From Luteimonas sp. J29 (GTDB lineage: Bacteria; Pseudomonadota; Gammaproteobacteria; Xanthomonadales; Xanthomonadaceae), in contig NZ_AWZR01000005.1 in NCBI RefSeq assembly GCF_000472505.1, positions 310,001 through 374,000 on the forward strand: DNA of 64,000 nucleotides, read 5' to 3'. Positions 44,566-56,867 of the stretch are shown here, piece by piece. Position numbers and translations under genes: made by a program. A model generated the notes under the pieces. That model saw only the letters and a list, made by a program, of their open reading frames with translations. It was not told where the DNA came from and did no database searches. Numbering within the stretch: the first letter of the stretch is position 1; every line of letters begins with the position of its first letter.

Positions 44566-44960
44566 TCGCGGTCGAGGCCCCGGTCCTGGTCGAGCTGCTG
44601 GTCGACGGGCCGCGCGCGGACGCCGTCGAGTCCAGCCTGCGCCAGGCGCTGGGCGGCGGCCGGGTGGTGGTCTGCGACGTGGCCCTGGCCCAGGTCAGCG
44701 CGGCGTTGCGCAACGGCGCCGAGGCGCTCGCGGCGCTGGAGGAGATGGGGGTGCATTTCAGCGCGCTCGAGCCCAAGTCCGCGCTGCGCGCCGGCGAGAT
44801 GCTGCGTCGCCACCGCCAGCGCGGCGACGGCCACCGCCCGCTGGCCGATTTCCTGGTCGGTGCGCATGCGCTGCTGCAGTGCGACGGGCTGATCACCTTC
44901 GACGCGGCCTTCCACCGCGAATACTTCAAGGGCCTGAAGGTGATCGTGCCGCGGGCCTGA
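44562..44960 (+). CDS. PIN-domain protein (VapC-like toxin)
   Basis: A 132-residue single PIN domain, expected to be an RNA-cleaving toxin partnered with the upstream antitoxin. Two of the usual four acidic residues are clear, D96 (HRPLADFLVGAHA) and D114 (ITFDAAFH). At the first position, where VapC has Asp in an IxLDTN-type strand, it has E5 (MIAVEAP). At the usual Glu of the second motif it has Q44 (DVALAQVSAAL). Activity may therefore be reduced or altered. It is followed by acnB after 66 bases. Confidence 0.85.
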   Translation: MIAVEAPVLVELLVDGPRADAVESSLRQALGGGRVVVCDVALAQVSAALRNGAEALAALEEMGVHFSALEPKSALRAGEMLRRHRQRGDGHRPLADFLVGAHALLQCDGLITFDAAFHREYFKGLKVIVPRA

Positions 44961-45026
44961 ACCACGCCATTCCCGATTCCGCTCCTCTTTTCCGACTTTC
45001 CGATTCACCTGCTCCTGGAGAGCCCC

Positions 45027-47618
45027 ATGCTCGAAGCCTATCGCCAACACGCCGCCGAGCGCGCCGCCCTCGGCATCCCGCCGCTGCCGCTGTCCGCGCA
45101 GCAGACCGCGGACCTGATCGAACTGATCAAGAACCCGCCGGCGGGCGAGGCCGAAATCCTGCTCGAACTGCTGGTGCACCGGGTCCCGGCCGGCGTCGAC
45201 GACGCAGCCAAGGTCAAGGCCTCGTACCTGGCCGCGGTCGCCTTCGGCACCGAGGCCAACCCGTTGATCAGCCGCGAGCGCGCCACCGAGCTGCTGGGCA
45301 CGATGCTGGGCGGCTACAACGTCTCGCCGCTGATCGATCTGCTCGACGACGCCGGGCTCGGCCCGATCGCCGCCGACGCGCTCAAGCACACCCTGCTGGT
45401 GTTCGACGCCTTCCACGACATCGAGGAAAAGGCCAGGGCCGGCAACGCGAACGCGAAGGCCGTGCTGCAGAGCTGGGCGGATGCGGAGTGGTTCACCAGC
45501 AAGCCGGAAGTGCCGCAGAGCCTGACCGTCACCGTGTTCAAGGTGCCGGGCGAGACCAATACCGACGACCTGTCGCCGGCCCCGGACGCCACCACCCGCC
45601 CGGACATCCCGATGCATGCGCTGGCGATGCTGAAGAACAGGCGCCCCGATGCGCCGTTCCAGCCCGAGGAGGACGGCAAGCGCGGCCCGATCGGCGAGAT
45701 CCTCAAGCTCAAGGAGAAGGGCCACCAGGTTGCCTATGTGGGCGACGTGGTCGGCACCGGTTCCTCGCGCAAGTCGGCGACCAACTCGGTGCTGTGGTGG
45801 ACCGGCGACGACATCCCCTACATCCCGAACAAGCGCGCCGGCGGCGTGTGCCTGGGCGGCAAGATCGCCCCGATCTTCTACAACACCATGGAAGACGCCG
45901 GGGCCCTGCCGATCGAGCTCGACGTGTCGAAGATGGAGCACGGCGACGTGGTCGAACTGCGCCCGTACGAGGGCAAGGCGCTCAAGAACGGCGAGGTGAT
46001 CGCGCAGTTCCAGGTCAAGAGCGAGGTGCTGTTCGACGAGGTGCGCGCCGGCGGCCGAATCCCACTGATCATCGGCCGCGGCCTGACCGCGAAGGCGCGC
46101 GAAGCCCTGGGCCTGCCGGCCTCGACCCTGTTCCGCCTGCCGCAGCAGCCCGCCGATACCGGCAGGGGCTACACCCTGGCGCAGAAGATGGTCGGCCGCG
46201 CCTGTGGCCTGCCGGAAGGCAAGGGCGTGCGCCCGGGCACCTACTGCGAGCCGAAGATGACCTCGGTCGGTTCCCAGGACACCACCGGCCCGATGACCCG
46301 CGACGAGCTCAAGGACCTGGCCTGCCTCGGCTTCTCGGCCGACCTCGTCATGCAGTCGTTCTGCCACACCGCCGCCTATCCCAAGCCGGTCGACGTCAAG
46401 ACCCACCACACCCTGCCGGAATTCATCTCCACCCGCGGCGGCATCTCGCTGCGCCCGGGCGACGGCGTGATCCACAGCTGGCTCAACCGCATGCTGCTGC
46501 CCGACACCGTCGGCACCGGCGGCGACTCGCACACCCGCTTCCCGGTGGGCATCTCGTTCCCGGCCGGCTCGGGCCTGGTCGCCTTCGCCGCGGCCACCGG
46601 CGTCATGCCGCTGGACATGCCGGAGTCGGTGCTGGTGCGCTTCAAGGGCCAGATGCAGCCGGGCGTGACCCTGCGCGACCTGGTCAACGCGATCCCGTAC
46701 TACGCGATCAAGCAGGGCCTGCTGACCGTCGCCAAGCAGGGCAAGAAGAACATCTTCTCCGGCCGCATTCTCGAGATCGAGGGCCTGCCGCAGCTGAAGG
46801 TCGAGCAGGCGTTCGAGCTGTCCGACGCCTCGGCCGAGCGTTCGGCCGCCGCCTGCACCGTGCGCCTGGACAAGGAGCCGATCATCGAGTACCTCAACAG
46901 CAACATCACGCTGCTGAAGTGGATGATCGCAGAGGGTTATGCGGACGCGCGTACGCTGGCGCGCCGCATCCGCAAGATGGAGGAGTGGCTGGCCAACCCG
47001 CAGCTGCTCGAGCCCGATGCCGACGCCGAGTACGCCGCCGTGATCGAGATCGACCTCAACGAGATCGTCGAGCCGATCGTGGCCTGCCCGAACGACCCGG
47101 ACGACGTGAAAACCCTGTCCGAGGTCGCCGGCACCAGGATCGACGAGGTGTTCATCGGCTCGTGCATGACCAACATCGGCCACTTCCGCGCCGCGGCCAA
47201 GCTGCTGGAAGGCAAGCGCGACATCCCGACCCGCCTGTGGGTCGCGCCGCCGACCAAGATGGACGCCTCCGAGCTGACCAAGGAAGGCCACTACGGCACC
47301 TTCGGCGTGGCCGGCGCGCGCATGGAAATGCCCGGCTGCTCGCTGTGCATGGGCAACCAGGCCCAGGTGCGCGAGGGCGCCACGGTGTTCTCCACCTCCA
47401 CCCGCAACTTCCCGAACCGCCTCGGCCGCAACACCAACGTGTTCCTGGGCTCGGCGGAGCTGGCGGCGATCTGCTCGCGGTTGGGCCGGATCCCGACCCG
47501 CGAGGAGTACATGGCCGACATCGGCGTGATCAACGAGAAGGGCGCCGAGATCTACCGCTACATGAACTTCGACCAGATCGAGGAGTACCGGAAGACCGCG
47601 GAGAGCGTCGCCGCCTGA
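45027..47618 (+). CDS. acnB: Aconitate hydratase B
   Basis: Main TCA-cycle aconitase/2-methylisocitrate dehydratase. The 863-residue product has the AcnB-specific N-terminal HEAT-like domain ([19 protein letters not shown]), the swivel domain ([17 protein letters not shown]) and the core with [17 protein letters not shown] and cluster cysteines in [16 protein letters not shown] and [20 protein letters not shown] precedes the ATG. It is separated from acnA by the toxin-antitoxin pair and followed by a probable terminator. Confidence 0.98.
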   Translation: MLEAYRQHAAERAALGIPPLPLSAQQTADLIELIKNPPAGEAEILLELLVHRVPAGVDDAAKVKASYLAAVAFGTEANPLISRERATELLGTMLGGYNVSPLIDLLDDAGLGPIAADALKHTLLVFDAFHDIEEKARAGNANAKAVLQSWADAEWFTSKPEVPQSLTVTVFKVPGETNTDDLSPAPDATTRPDIPMHALAMLKNRRPDAPFQPEEDGKRGPIGEILKLKEKGHQVAYVGDVVGTGSSRKSATNSVLWWTGDDIPYIPNKRAGGVCLGGKIAPIFYNTMEDAGALPIELDVSKMEHGDVVELRPYEGKALKNGEVIAQFQVKSEVLFDEVRAGGRIPLIIGRGLTAKAREALGLPASTLFRLPQQPADTGRGYTLAQKMVGRACGLPEGKGVRPGTYCEPKMTSVGSQDTTGPMTRDELKDLACLGFSADLVMQSFCHTAAYPKPVDVKTHHTLPEFISTRGGISLRPGDGVIHSWLNRMLLPDTVGTGGDSHTRFPVGISFPAGSGLVAFAAATGVMPLDMPESVLVRFKGQMQPGVTLRDLVNAIPYYAIKQGLLTVAKQGKKNIFSGRILEIEGLPQLKVEQAFELSDASAERSAAACTVRLDKEPIIEYLNSNITLLKWMIAEGYADARTLARRIRKMEEWLANPQLLEPDADAEYAAVIEIDLNEIVEPIVACPNDPDDVKTLSEVAGTRIDEVFIGSCMTNIGHFRAAAKLLEGKRDIPTRLWVAPPTKMDASELTKEGHYGTFGVAGARMEMPGCSLCMGNQAQVREGATVFSTSTRNFPNRLGRNTNVFLGSAELAAICSRLGRIPTREEYMADIGVINEKGAEIYRYMNFDQIEEYRKTAESVAA

Positions 47619-47653
47619 CGCACGCGGCCGGTTGCGCGCAGCCGGCAGCGATC

Positions 47654-47686
47654 GACGGCCGGGCCGGCATGGCGCCGGCCGTCCTC
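47654..47686 (+). terminator. Probable terminator of acnB
   Basis: GACGGCCGG (47654-47662) pairs perfectly with CCGGCCGTC (47675-47683), with further GCC/GGC pairing inside, followed by CTCTTGTT. The T-poor tail makes it less certain. Confidence 0.55.
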
Positions 47687-47735
47687 TTGTTCGACGCGCC
47701 GGCCGCAGCGCCGGTGCCAGGAGAGAGCCGACCGC

Positions 47736-48056
47736 ATGATCCGCTCCGACCGCCTTGCCCCTGCAGGCAGGCTGTTCGCCATCGCTGCGTTCGTCGAGGC
47801 CGCCACCTGGGCCGGCCTGCTGCTGGGCATGCTGCTCAAGTACGGCACCGGCACCACCGACGCCGGCGTCTGGCTGTTCGGCCGGCTGCATGGCGCGGCT
47901 TTCCTGCTCTACGCGGCGGTGGCAGTGGTGGCCGGCACGAAGCTGCGCTGGCCGATGTGGGCGCTGCTGCTGGCGCTGCTGGCAGCGGTTCCTCCGCTGG
48001 CCACACTGCCGCTGGAGACCTGGTTCCGCCGGCGCGGGCTGTTGTCCGGGCGCTGA
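47736..48056 (+). CDS. DUF3817-type small membrane protein
   Basis: A 106-residue inner-membrane protein with about three hydrophobic segments (around 14-36, 45-66, 73-92). LFAIAAFVEAATWAGLLLGM and WLFGRLHGAAFLLYA resemble the DUF3817 family of unknown function. The ATG has AGGAGAGAG about 10 bases upstream. It stands alone between acnB and the convergent hflD. Confidence 0.7.
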   Translation: MIRSDRLAPAGRLFAIAAFVEAATWAGLLLGMLLKYGTGTTDAGVWLFGRLHGAAFLLYAAVAVVAGTKLRWPMWALLLALLAAVPPLATLPLETWFRRRGLLSGR

Positions 48057-48118
48057 TCCCGGTGCACCGCGCCCGGCCACGCCGGGGCACCTGCGAAGGG
48101 CCGATCGCCGCGCCCGGC

Positions 48119-48718
48119 CTACAGCCAGCCCTCGATCGCCTCCTGCATGGCACGGCGGCGCAGGAAGAAGTCCCACACGCTGCCGCCCAGCTGCCGCCAA
48201 AGCACTGCCGAGCGCAGCGCCGCGAGCAGGATGGCGCGGATCTCGGCGACCACGCCAGGCTGCGCCAGGTAGTGCGGGTTGCCCTGGACCATCACCCGTG
48301 GCCGCAGGTGGCTGACGGTTTCGGCGTAGAGCGCGCCGAGCGCGGCGATCACGTCCGGATGGCTGCTGCCCAGTTCGAGCGCCTTCGGCCGGAGTTCGAG
48401 GATGCCTTCGTGGACGCGGTCCGCGATCGGGCCCGCGCTGGCGAAGCGGCGCTCGAGCTGGGTCACCGACAGCGCCAGCCGGGGCAGCTGCGGGTCGTCG
48501 CCCTGGCTGGCGAGGTAGTCGCGCAGCAGCAGCAGGCCGTCGCGCACGCGATTGGCGCCGCCGTACACGTCCTCGACCGATTCGGCGTCGATCCGGAACA
48601 CGCTGTCGAGCGCGGTGGCGAGGACGCGGGCGTCGGCCTGGCCGGTCTCGGCCGTGCGCCGCACCTGGCGCAGGGCCTGGCCCAGCCCGGCGAGGGCGAG
48701 GACGCGGTCGTCGTTCAT
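48119..48718 (-). CDS. hflD: HflD homologue (lysogenization regulator, UPF0274)
   Basis: A 199-residue helical protein of the HflD/YcfC family. E. coli HflD binds lambda CII at the membrane; the normal cellular role is unclear. Recognisable parts are [20 protein letters not shown] near the N-terminus and [19 protein letters not shown] with [20 protein letters not shown] near the C-terminus. Its ATG overlaps the mnmA stop (ATGA), and mnmA-hflD linkage is conserved in gammaproteobacteria. Confidence 0.92.
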   Translation of the reverse strand: MNDDRVLALAGLGQALRQVRRTAETGQADARVLATALDSVFRIDAESVEDVYGGANRVRDGLLLLRDYLASQGDDPQLPRLALSVTQLERRFASAGPIADRVHEGILELRPKALELGSSHPDVIAALGALYAETVSHLRPRVMVQGNPHYLAQPGVVAEIRAILLAALRSAVLWRQLGGSVWDFFLRRRAMQEAIEGWL

Positions 48719-49836
48719 GCCGCGGCCTCGCGCAGGCGCCGTTCCAGGGGCGCGTCGGTGGCGGCGATGACGGCGCCGCCCAGGCAGGCCTCGCCGTCGT
48801 ACAGGACCACCGACTGGCCCGGGGTCACTGCCCGCTGGGGGCGGGCGAAGACCACCTCGATGGCGCCGCTGGATTCGTCGATGCTCACCTGGCAGGGTTC
48901 CTCCGGTTGCCGGTAACGGGTCTGGGCCGTGCACTCGAAGCGGCGCGCGGGCGGCGCGCCGTCGATCCAGTGCGCCGGTTCGCTCCACAGTCGCGTGGAC
49001 ATGAGATAGGGGCTGTCGCTGCCCTGGTCAACCACGAGCACGTTGCGCGCCACGTCCTTGCCGACCACGTACCAGGGCGCCGCGTCGAAGCCGCGCATGC
49101 CGCCCAGCTGCAGGCCCTCGCGCTGGCCCAGGGTGAAATAGAACACGCCCGGATGGCGGCCCAGCACGCGACCGTCCGGGGTCTGGATCTCGCCCTCGCG
49201 CGCGGGCAGGTATTGCGACAGGAAGCTGCGGAAGTCGCGCTCGCCGATGAAGCAGATGCCGGTCGAATCCTTCTTGCCCGCGGTCGGCAGCCCGGCCTCG
49301 CGCGCGATCCGGCGCACGTCGGCCTTGGGCATGTCGCCGAGCGGGAACAGGGTGTGCGCCAGCTGCGCCTGGCCCAGCTGGTGCAGGAAATAGCTCTGGT
49401 CCTTGCCGCGGTCGCGCCCGCGCAGCAGGCGCCACCGGCCGTGCTCCCGCGCGAGGCGGGCGTAGTGGCCGGTCGCGATGTGGCGCGCGCCCAGTTCGCG
49501 CGCGGCGTCGAGGAAGTAGCGGAACTTGATCTCGCGGTTGCACAGCACGTCCGGGTTGGGCGTGCGGCCGGCGGCGTACTCGGCCACGAAGTGCTCGAAC
49601 ACGCCGCTCCAGTACTCGGCGGAGAAATCGCGGAAGTGGATCGGGATGCCGAGCCGGCCGCAGACCGCGACCGCGTCCCGGCGGTCCTCCTCGGCCCGGC
49701 ACTCGCCGCTGCCGTCGTCCGCCCAGTTCTGCATGAACAGGCCGGCGATCGGGTGTCCGGCGTCGCGCAGCAGCAGGGCGGCGACCGAGGAATCGACGCC
49801 GCCGGACATGCCGACGATGATCTCCGCCGCGCTCAT
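48715..49836 (-). CDS. mnmA: tRNA-specific 2-thiouridylase MnmA
   Basis: Makes the 2-thio group of s2U34 in tRNA-Lys, Glu and Gln. The 373-residue product has the PP-loop ([17 protein letters not shown]), the catalytic cysteine regions ([11 protein letters not shown] and [14 protein letters not shown]) and the C-terminal domains ([14 protein letters not shown]). The ATG at 49836 overlaps the stop of the nudix gene, and its own stop overlaps hflD, so the three are a tightly coupled operon like nudJ-mnmA-hflD of E. coli. Confidence 0.97.
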   Translation of the reverse strand: MSAAEIIVGMSGGVDSSVAALLLRDAGHPIAGLFMQNWADDGSGECRAEEDRRDAVAVCGRLGIPIHFRDFSAEYWSGVFEHFVAEYAAGRTPNPDVLCNREIKFRYFLDAARELGARHIATGHYARLAREHGRWRLLRGRDRGKDQSYFLHQLGQAQLAHTLFPLGDMPKADVRRIAREAGLPTAGKKDSTGICFIGERDFRSFLSQYLPAREGEIQTPDGRVLGRHPGVFYFTLGQREGLQLGGMRGFDAAPWYVVGKDVARNVLVVDQGSDSPYLMSTRLWSEPAHWIDGAPPARRFECTAQTRYRQPEEPCQVSIDESSGAIEVVFARPQRAVTPGQSVVLYDGEACLGGAVIAATDAPLERRLREAAA

Positions 49837-50297
49837 CCCAGCTGCGCGACGAGGTCCAGCGGGTGCCGGCGCCCGGCCAGGAAGTCGGCCACCACCCGCC
49901 ACACCAGCGGGCTGCGGTGGCGGTCGGCCGCCGCGCGCAGCTCGGCGGGGGTCAGCCACAGGGCGCGCTCGATGCCCTCGTCCAGGGCACGCGCCGGATC
50001 GTGGGCCACCGGCTCGGCGGCGAAGGCGAAGCGCAGGTAGTGGGCCCCGGTGTCGGGGACCTTCCACTGGTAGGCGCCGACGAAGGCGGTCAGGCGCACG
50101 TCCCAGCCGGTTTCCTCGCGGGTTTCGCGCAGGGCCGCCTCGACCAGCGATTCGTCCGGCTCCAGGTGGCCGGCGGGCTGGTTGAGCACCAGCCGGCCCT
50201 GGACCCGTTCCTCCACGCACAGCAGGCGGCCGTCGTCGACGACCACCGTCGCCACGGTGACGTCGGGCTGCCAGAACCTGCCTTCGCGGTCGCTCAT
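49833..50297 (-). CDS. nudJ: NudJ-like nudix phosphatase
   Basis: A 154-residue nudix hydrolase with a complete nudix box ([20 protein letters not shown], then TGW) and the preceding LNQPAG. By position before mnmA-hflD and by sequence it matches NudJ, a phosphatase of thiamine-pyrimidine pyrophosphates and nucleotides. The actual substrate here is inferred only. First gene of the operon, starting 21 bases from the stop of the upstream secreted protein. Confidence 0.88.
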   Translation of the reverse strand: MSDREGRFWQPDVTVATVVVDDGRLLCVEERVQGRLVLNQPAGHLEPDESLVEAALRETREETGWDVRLTAFVGAYQWKVPDTGAHYLRFAFAAEPVAHDPARALDEGIERALWLTPAELRAAADRHRSPLVWRVVADFLAGRRHPLDLVAQLG

Positions 50298-50310
50298 GCG
50301 GTGCCTTCCC

Positions 50311-50790
50311 TCAGAGTTCGTCCAGGTCGCCGCTGAGCTCGATTTCCTTGTCGTCCGCGATCTCGGCGACGATGTCCATGGCCGCCTCGAGCTGGGCGCC
50401 GTCGACGCTGTCGGGCAGCTTGATGACGTAGTAGAGCACGTCCCCGGCGACCTCCCAGGCCCCGATCTTCTGGCGGCGGCTCTCTTCCAGGAGCTCCAGC
50501 GCCCGGGCGCCCCCGATGCGGTCGCGGTCCACCCGGCCGGCCGGGGCGAACACCTCGCGGACGCGGAAGCCGCCGATCGACTCGGTGCGCCCGGACACGA
50601 ACACCAGCTGGGTCCGGCCTTCCTCGGCGTAGTTGTAGGTGACCTTGTAGTCGCCGTCCTCGTCGACGACGTAGCGCACGCCGCGGGCGTCCAGGCGCGC
50701 GGCGACCGAGGCGTCGGCCAGCGCCGGGGCGGCGACCAGGCCCCCCAGGACCAGGGCCGAGGACAGGGCGAGAACGTTGCGGAGCAGCAT
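50311..50790 (-). CDS. Secreted protein of unknown function, possibly YbjN-like
   Basis: The 159-residue product has a Sec signal peptide ([20 protein letters not shown], cleavage likely after PALA at about residue 25). The mature part ([33 protein letters not shown], then a helix and an acidic C-terminus) resembles YbjN-type folds, but I am not sure. It has no cysteine. It lies upstream of nudJ-mnmA-hflD on the same strand and divergent from clpS (113-base gap). Confidence 0.7.
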   Translation of the reverse strand: MLLRNVLALSSALVLGGLVAAPALADASVAARLDARGVRYVVDEDGDYKVTYNYAEEGRTQLVFVSGRTESIGGFRVREVFAPAGRVDRDRIGGARALELLEESRRQKIGAWEVAGDVLYYVIKLPDSVDGAQLEAAMDIVAEIADDKEIELSGDLDEL

Positions 50791-50890
50791 TGGAGGATCC
50801 CCCGGTTGGACGTGTGAAACGCATTGTCTCGCGCCCGGCGCGGGCCCGTCCATGCCGGTGCGGATGGACTTCCGCCTCACGCGACCTTCG

Positions 50891-50896
50891 TATAAT
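50891..50896 (+). promoter_or_regulatory. -10 element adjacent to the clpS start
   Basis: A perfect TATAAT followed after 7 bases by the clpS ATG, placing transcription start at about the A of ATG. The -35 region is poor. Confidence 0.6.
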
Positions 50897-50903
50897 GGGC
50901 GCC

Positions 50904-51224
50904 ATGACCCGGAAGCATTCGCCAGACCATGAGCAGGGCACGGTGGTCGAGACCGGCCGTCCCGAACTGGCGCGTCCGCCGCTGTATTCGGTCCTGTTGC
51001 TGAACGACGACTACACGCCGATGGACTTCGTGGTCGATGTCCTGGTGCGGTTCTTCGCCATGGATCTGGAGAAGGCCACCCAGGTCATGCTCCACGTCCA
51101 CACCAGGGGCCGTGGGGTCTGCGGGGTCTACAGCCGGGAGGTCGCCGAGTCCAAGGTGGCCCAGGTGAACGAGTACTCCCGCCTCAACCAGCACCCCTTG
51201 CTCTGCACCATGGAAAAGGCCTAA
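50904..51224 (+). CDS. clpS: ClpA adaptor protein ClpS
   Basis: N-end-rule adaptor that binds proteins with N-terminal Leu, Phe, Trp or Tyr and hands them to ClpAP. The 106-residue product has the core [20 protein letters not shown] and the substrate-pocket and ClpA-interface regions ([20 protein letters not shown]). A consensus TATAAT lies 7 bases before the ATG, so the message is probably leaderless. clpA follows after 78 bases, the standard pair. Confidence 0.97.
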   Translation: MTRKHSPDHEQGTVVETGRPELARPPLYSVLLLNDDYTPMDFVVDVLVRFFAMDLEKATQVMLHVHTRGRGVCGVYSREVAESKVAQVNEYSRLNQHPLLCTMEKA

Positions 51225-51302
51225 AAGGGACCAGGGCCAAGGGCATGGAAAAGCCGGGTTCGCGGCCCCATACAGGTGGCAGTTCCCTGGAGTCCCAGCC
51301 CC

Positions 51303-53582
<2,280 letters not shown>

Positions 53583-53631
53583 GGCGGTCCTGCGGCGCCC
53601 CTCGGCTGCGGCGACCGGAAGCGGGAACGGG

Positions 53632-53656
53632 AAGGGCGGCCAATGGCCGCCCTTCT
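53632..53656 (+). terminator. Terminator of clpA
   Basis: A perfect 10-bp stem (AAGGGCGGCC / GGCCGCCCTT, loop AAT), 50 bases after the stop, followed by CTTCG. It could also act on the opposite strand behind the DUF885 gene. Confidence 0.75.
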
Positions 53657-53717
53657 TCGTGTCGTGCCCGTGGCCGGCCCTGATCGGCGTCGGCGACGGC
53701 CGCGACGGCGGCGCGCG

Positions 53718-55574
53718 TCAACCGCGCTTGCGCGCCTCGATCCACTGCGTAACGCGGCGCTCAAGCAGGTTCAGGGGCAGCGCGCCGCCGCCCAGCACGG
53801 CATCGTGGAAGCCACGGATGTCGAAGCGGTCGCCGAGCTCGGACTCGGCCTTCCGCCGCAGCTCCTGGATGCGCAGCATGCCGATCTTGTAGGCGGTCGC
53901 CTGGCCCGGCCAGGTGATGTAGCGCTGGATCTCGGAGCGGATCGCCGCCTCCGGCGTGGCCGAGTTGGCGCTGAAGTAGTCCACCGCCTGCTGCTCGGTC
54001 CAGCCCTTGGCGTGCAGGCCGGTGTCGACCACCAGGCGTACCGCGCGCCACAGCTCCGATGCGAGGCGGCCGTACTCCGAATACGGGTCCTCGTAGGTGC
54101 CGGGCATCTCGCGCGCCAGCCATTCCGCGTACAGGCCCCAGCCCTCGGAGTAGGCGGTCGAACGGGCCTGGGTGCGGAACTCGGGCACGCCGGTCAGTTC
54201 CTGCGCGATCGAGATCTGCATGTGGTGACCGGGCAGGCCCTCGTGGTAGGCGATCACCTCCAGTTCGGGCTTCGGCATCGCGTTCATGTCCGACAGGTGC
54301 GCGTAGTACACCCCCGGACGCGAGCCGTCCGGCGTCCCCGGGAAGTAGTGCTGCGCGGCGCCGGGCTGCTCGCGGAACGGCTCGACGCGCTTGACCACCA
54401 GGTCTGCCTTCGGCAGCAGCCCGAAGTACTGCGGCAGCACCTTCTTGATGTTGTCGATGGCGCGGGTGGCGTCGTCGATGTAGGCCTGCCGCCCCTCGTC
54501 GGTGTCGGGATACTTGAACTTCGGATCGGTGGCGATGTGGCGGAAGAACGCCTTCAGGTCGCCCTCGAAGCCGACCCGCTCCATCAGCGCCTCCATCTCG
54601 CCGTGGATGCGCGCCACCTCGTCCAGGCCGATCCGGTGGATGGCCTCGGCGTCGAGGTCGGTGGTGGTGTGGATGCGCAGCTGGTTGGCGTAGTAGGCCG
54701 CGCCCTCGGGCTGGGTACTGCCGACGCCGGAGGGGTTCTCCGCGGCATTGGCGCGGTCTTCCCCGGCCCAGGCGATCAGCGCGTCGTAGGCCGGCCTGAT
54801 GTTGTCCAGCAGCGCCTGGCGGGCCTCGGCCTTGAGCTCGGCGGCGCGCGCCGCGTCGATCGCGTTCGCGGCCACCAGCGCGTCCGCCTTGGCCTGCAGG
54901 TCGGCCCACAGCGCCGAGTCGGCGCCGTCGTCGAACGGCGCGCCGGTCACCACCGCGCGCGCCTCGGTCAGCACGCCGTCGTAGGCGAAGCGGGGCATGC
55001 GGTAGCCGTCGGCGGCGTTGCGCCGGGCCATCTCCAGCAGCTGGCCCATCGCGCGCTTCGCCTCGGCCAGGCGGGCGATGTAGGCCCGGTAATCGGCCTC
55101 GCTCCCGACCTTGTGGAAGTTGATCAGGAAGGTCGGCAGGAACGACTGAGCGCCCTGCATCTGGTTGAACACGTAGACGTTCCGGCGGAAGCGGCTGGCC
55201 GCCGCCGCCTGTTCGTACTGTTGCTTCCACAGGTCGTAGGAGAGCCTGGCCTCGTCGTCGAGCGCGTCGCGGTCGAAGCTCGCTTCCATTTCCTCGACCG
55301 AGGCTCTGTGCCAGGCCAGCTGCGCGTCCTGCGCCTCCTCGGACATGTCGTCGAGCCGGTCGTAGAGCTCCTTGCGGCCCAGGAAGGTCAGCGCGATCGG
55401 GCTGAAGCGCAGCTGCTCCTCGTACTTGGTCGCGAACCAGGCATTCAGGCGCTGGCTCTCGTCCTGCACGGCCTCGGCCGTGGCGGGAGCGGCGGCGGAC
55501 TGGGCGAGGACGGGCGCGGACAGGGCCAGCGCCACGGAAAGGGCGAGGGTACGGGCAAGGACGGGCCTGCGCAT
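53718..55574 (-). CDS. DUF885 family secreted protein (putative metallopeptidase)
   Basis: The 618-residue product has a signal peptide (LARTLALSVALALSAPVLAQ) and a single large DUF885 domain. The motif AYHEGLPGHHMQI (a HExxxGH-type pattern) and the later STAYSEGWGLYAEWLAREM are the family hallmarks and suggest a zinc-dependent hydrolase related to M32-like carboxypeptidases. Activity is not known for most members. The ATG at 55574 gives the clean signal peptide. It lies downstream of infA on the same strand. Confidence 0.88.
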   Translation of the reverse strand: MRRPVLARTLALSVALALSAPVLAQSAAAPATAEAVQDESQRLNAWFATKYEEQLRFSPIALTFLGRKELYDRLDDMSEEAQDAQLAWHRASVEEMEASFDRDALDDEARLSYDLWKQQYEQAAAASRFRRNVYVFNQMQGAQSFLPTFLINFHKVGSEADYRAYIARLAEAKRAMGQLLEMARRNAADGYRMPRFAYDGVLTEARAVVTGAPFDDGADSALWADLQAKADALVAANAIDAARAAELKAEARQALLDNIRPAYDALIAWAGEDRANAAENPSGVGSTQPEGAAYYANQLRIHTTTDLDAEAIHRIGLDEVARIHGEMEALMERVGFEGDLKAFFRHIATDPKFKYPDTDEGRQAYIDDATRAIDNIKKVLPQYFGLLPKADLVVKRVEPFREQPGAAQHYFPGTPDGSRPGVYYAHLSDMNAMPKPELEVIAYHEGLPGHHMQISIAQELTGVPEFRTQARSTAYSEGWGLYAEWLAREMPGTYEDPYSEYGRLASELWRAVRLVVDTGLHAKGWTEQQAVDYFSANSATPEAAIRSEIQRYITWPGQATAYKIGMLRIQELRRKAESELGDRFDIRGFHDAVLGGGALPLNLLERRVTQWIEARKRG

Positions 55575-55721
55575 CGGACGGGACTCCTGGGGAAAGCCCG
55601 CAGGATAGGCGCAGCGCGGCCACCTCCGCCATGCGACCGATGGCACGGGGGCCGGGGACGGGGGTACTGCCCGCGGCAGGGGGCGCCGATGCGCGGCGCG
55701 GTGGGTCCGGCGAGGGCCGGC

Positions 55722-55940
55722 CTACTTCATGCGGTAGGTGATGCGACCCTTGGTCAGGTCGTAGGGGGTCATCTCGACCTTGACCCGGTCACCGGTCAGG
55801 ATGCGGATGTAGTTCTTGCGCATGCGTCCGGAGATGTGCGCAATGATCTCGTGGCCGGTATCGAGCTTCACCCGGAACATCGTGTTCGGGAGCGTCTCGG
55901 TGACCGTGCCTTCGAATTCGATGACGTCGTCTTTCGCCAT
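55722..55940 (-). CDS. infA: Translation initiation factor IF-1
   Basis: A 72-residue single OB-fold protein that occupies the 30S A site during initiation. [39 protein letters not shown] and the [15 protein letters not shown] end match the family almost exactly. AGGA precedes the ATG. It lies with aat next to clpS-clpA as in E. coli, though on the opposite strand to clpSA and separated from them by the DUF885 gene. Confidence 0.98.
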   Translation of the reverse strand: MAKDDVIEFEGTVTETLPNTMFRVKLDTGHEIIAHISGRMRKNYIRILTGDRVKVEMTPYDLTKGRITYRMK

Positions 55941-56059
55941 TCGTCCTGTATGCCGGTGGTTGCGGGTGCGGCGTGGCCGCGAAAATAAGCAGGCCATTGT
56001 CGCACGCGGCCGGCGACCGATGCAAAACGGGAGCGGGGGGCGGCCCGGCAGGCGCGGGT

Positions 56060-56809
56060 TCAGCCCCCGGCAAGGAGCCGGACCGGCCGTTGGCCGAACG
56101 TCCGGGTCCAGCCGCCCGGCAGTTCCGGTTCGGCCACCAGCGCCCGGACCCGGGCCAGGAATTCCGCCCGGGGCACCGACACCGCCCCCAGGGTGAGCAG
56201 GTGCTGGCTTTCGACCTGGGCGTCGATCCACGGCCAGCCCCGGCCGTGCAGCCAGGCGGCCAGCGCGGCGAGCGCGGCCTTGGAGCCCCCCGAGGCGTCG
56301 CTGAACATGCTCTCGCCGAAGAACATCCGGCCGATGGCGACGCCGTAGATGCCGCCGACCAGCGCCGCGCCCGGTTCCGGCCCGGCATAGACCTCGACGC
56401 TGTGCGCGTGGCCGAGCGCGTGCAGCCGGACGTACGCCTCGCGCATCTCCCGGGTAATCCAGGTGCCGCGCTGGCCGCGGCGCGGCGCCGTGGCGCAGCG
56501 CGCGACCACGCGTTCGAACGCGGTATCCGCGCGCGCCACCCAGGGCGAGGCGCGCAGGGTGCGACGGAAGCGCGAGGAGAGGCGGACGCCGTCTGTCCGG
56601 AATACCGTGCGCGGGTCCGGCGACCACCACAGGATCGGCTGGCCGTTCGAGTACCAGGGGAAGATGCCCTGGCGATAGGCGTTCAGCAGCCGGGTGGGCG
56701 ACAGGTCCCCGCCGACCGCGAGCAGGCCGTCGGGCAGGCCGGGCACGCGGTCGGGCTCGGGGAAGGGGGCGTCGGGATCGTCGCCCAGCCAGGGGATCTG
56801 GAGGCTCAC
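56060..56809 (-). CDS. aat: Leucyl/phenylalanyl-tRNA--protein transferase
   Basis: Adds Leu or Phe to N-terminal Arg or Lys, creating N-end-rule substrates for ClpS/ClpAP. The 249-residue product has [40 protein letters not shown] and [19 protein letters not shown], the conserved catalytic regions. It starts with GTG at 56809, and TAGAAT lies 6 bases before it, so the message is probably leaderless. infA is 119 bases downstream. Confidence 0.97.
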   Translation of the reverse strand: MSLQIPWLGDDPDAPFPEPDRVPGLPDGLLAVGGDLSPTRLLNAYRQGIFPWYSNGQPILWWSPDPRTVFRTDGVRLSSRFRRTLRASPWVARADTAFERVVARCATAPRRGQRGTWITREMREAYVRLHALGHAHSVEVYAGPEPGAALVGGIYGVAIGRMFFGESMFSDASGGSKAALAALAAWLHGRGWPWIDAQVESQHLLTLGAVSVPRAEFLARVRALVAEPELPGGWTRTFGQRPVRLLAGG

Positions 56810-56815
56810 GGCGGC

Positions 56816-56821
56816 ATTCTA
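56816..56821 (-). promoter_or_regulatory. -10 element adjacent to the aat start
   Basis: TAGAAT on the minus strand, followed after GCCGCC (6 bases) by the aat GTG. It lies in the 58-base gap behind the upstream FemAB-like gene. Confidence 0.5.
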
Positions 56822-56867
56822 GTGGGCCGGGGTGGCCGTGCCGCGGCGGGTCGCCGCATGCCGGCCG

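Noticed and set aside
44879-48916. 1345-codon frame overlapping acnB in another phase
   Set aside because: Arg/Gly/Pro/Ala-rich out-of-phase shadow of acnB with no recognisable domain.
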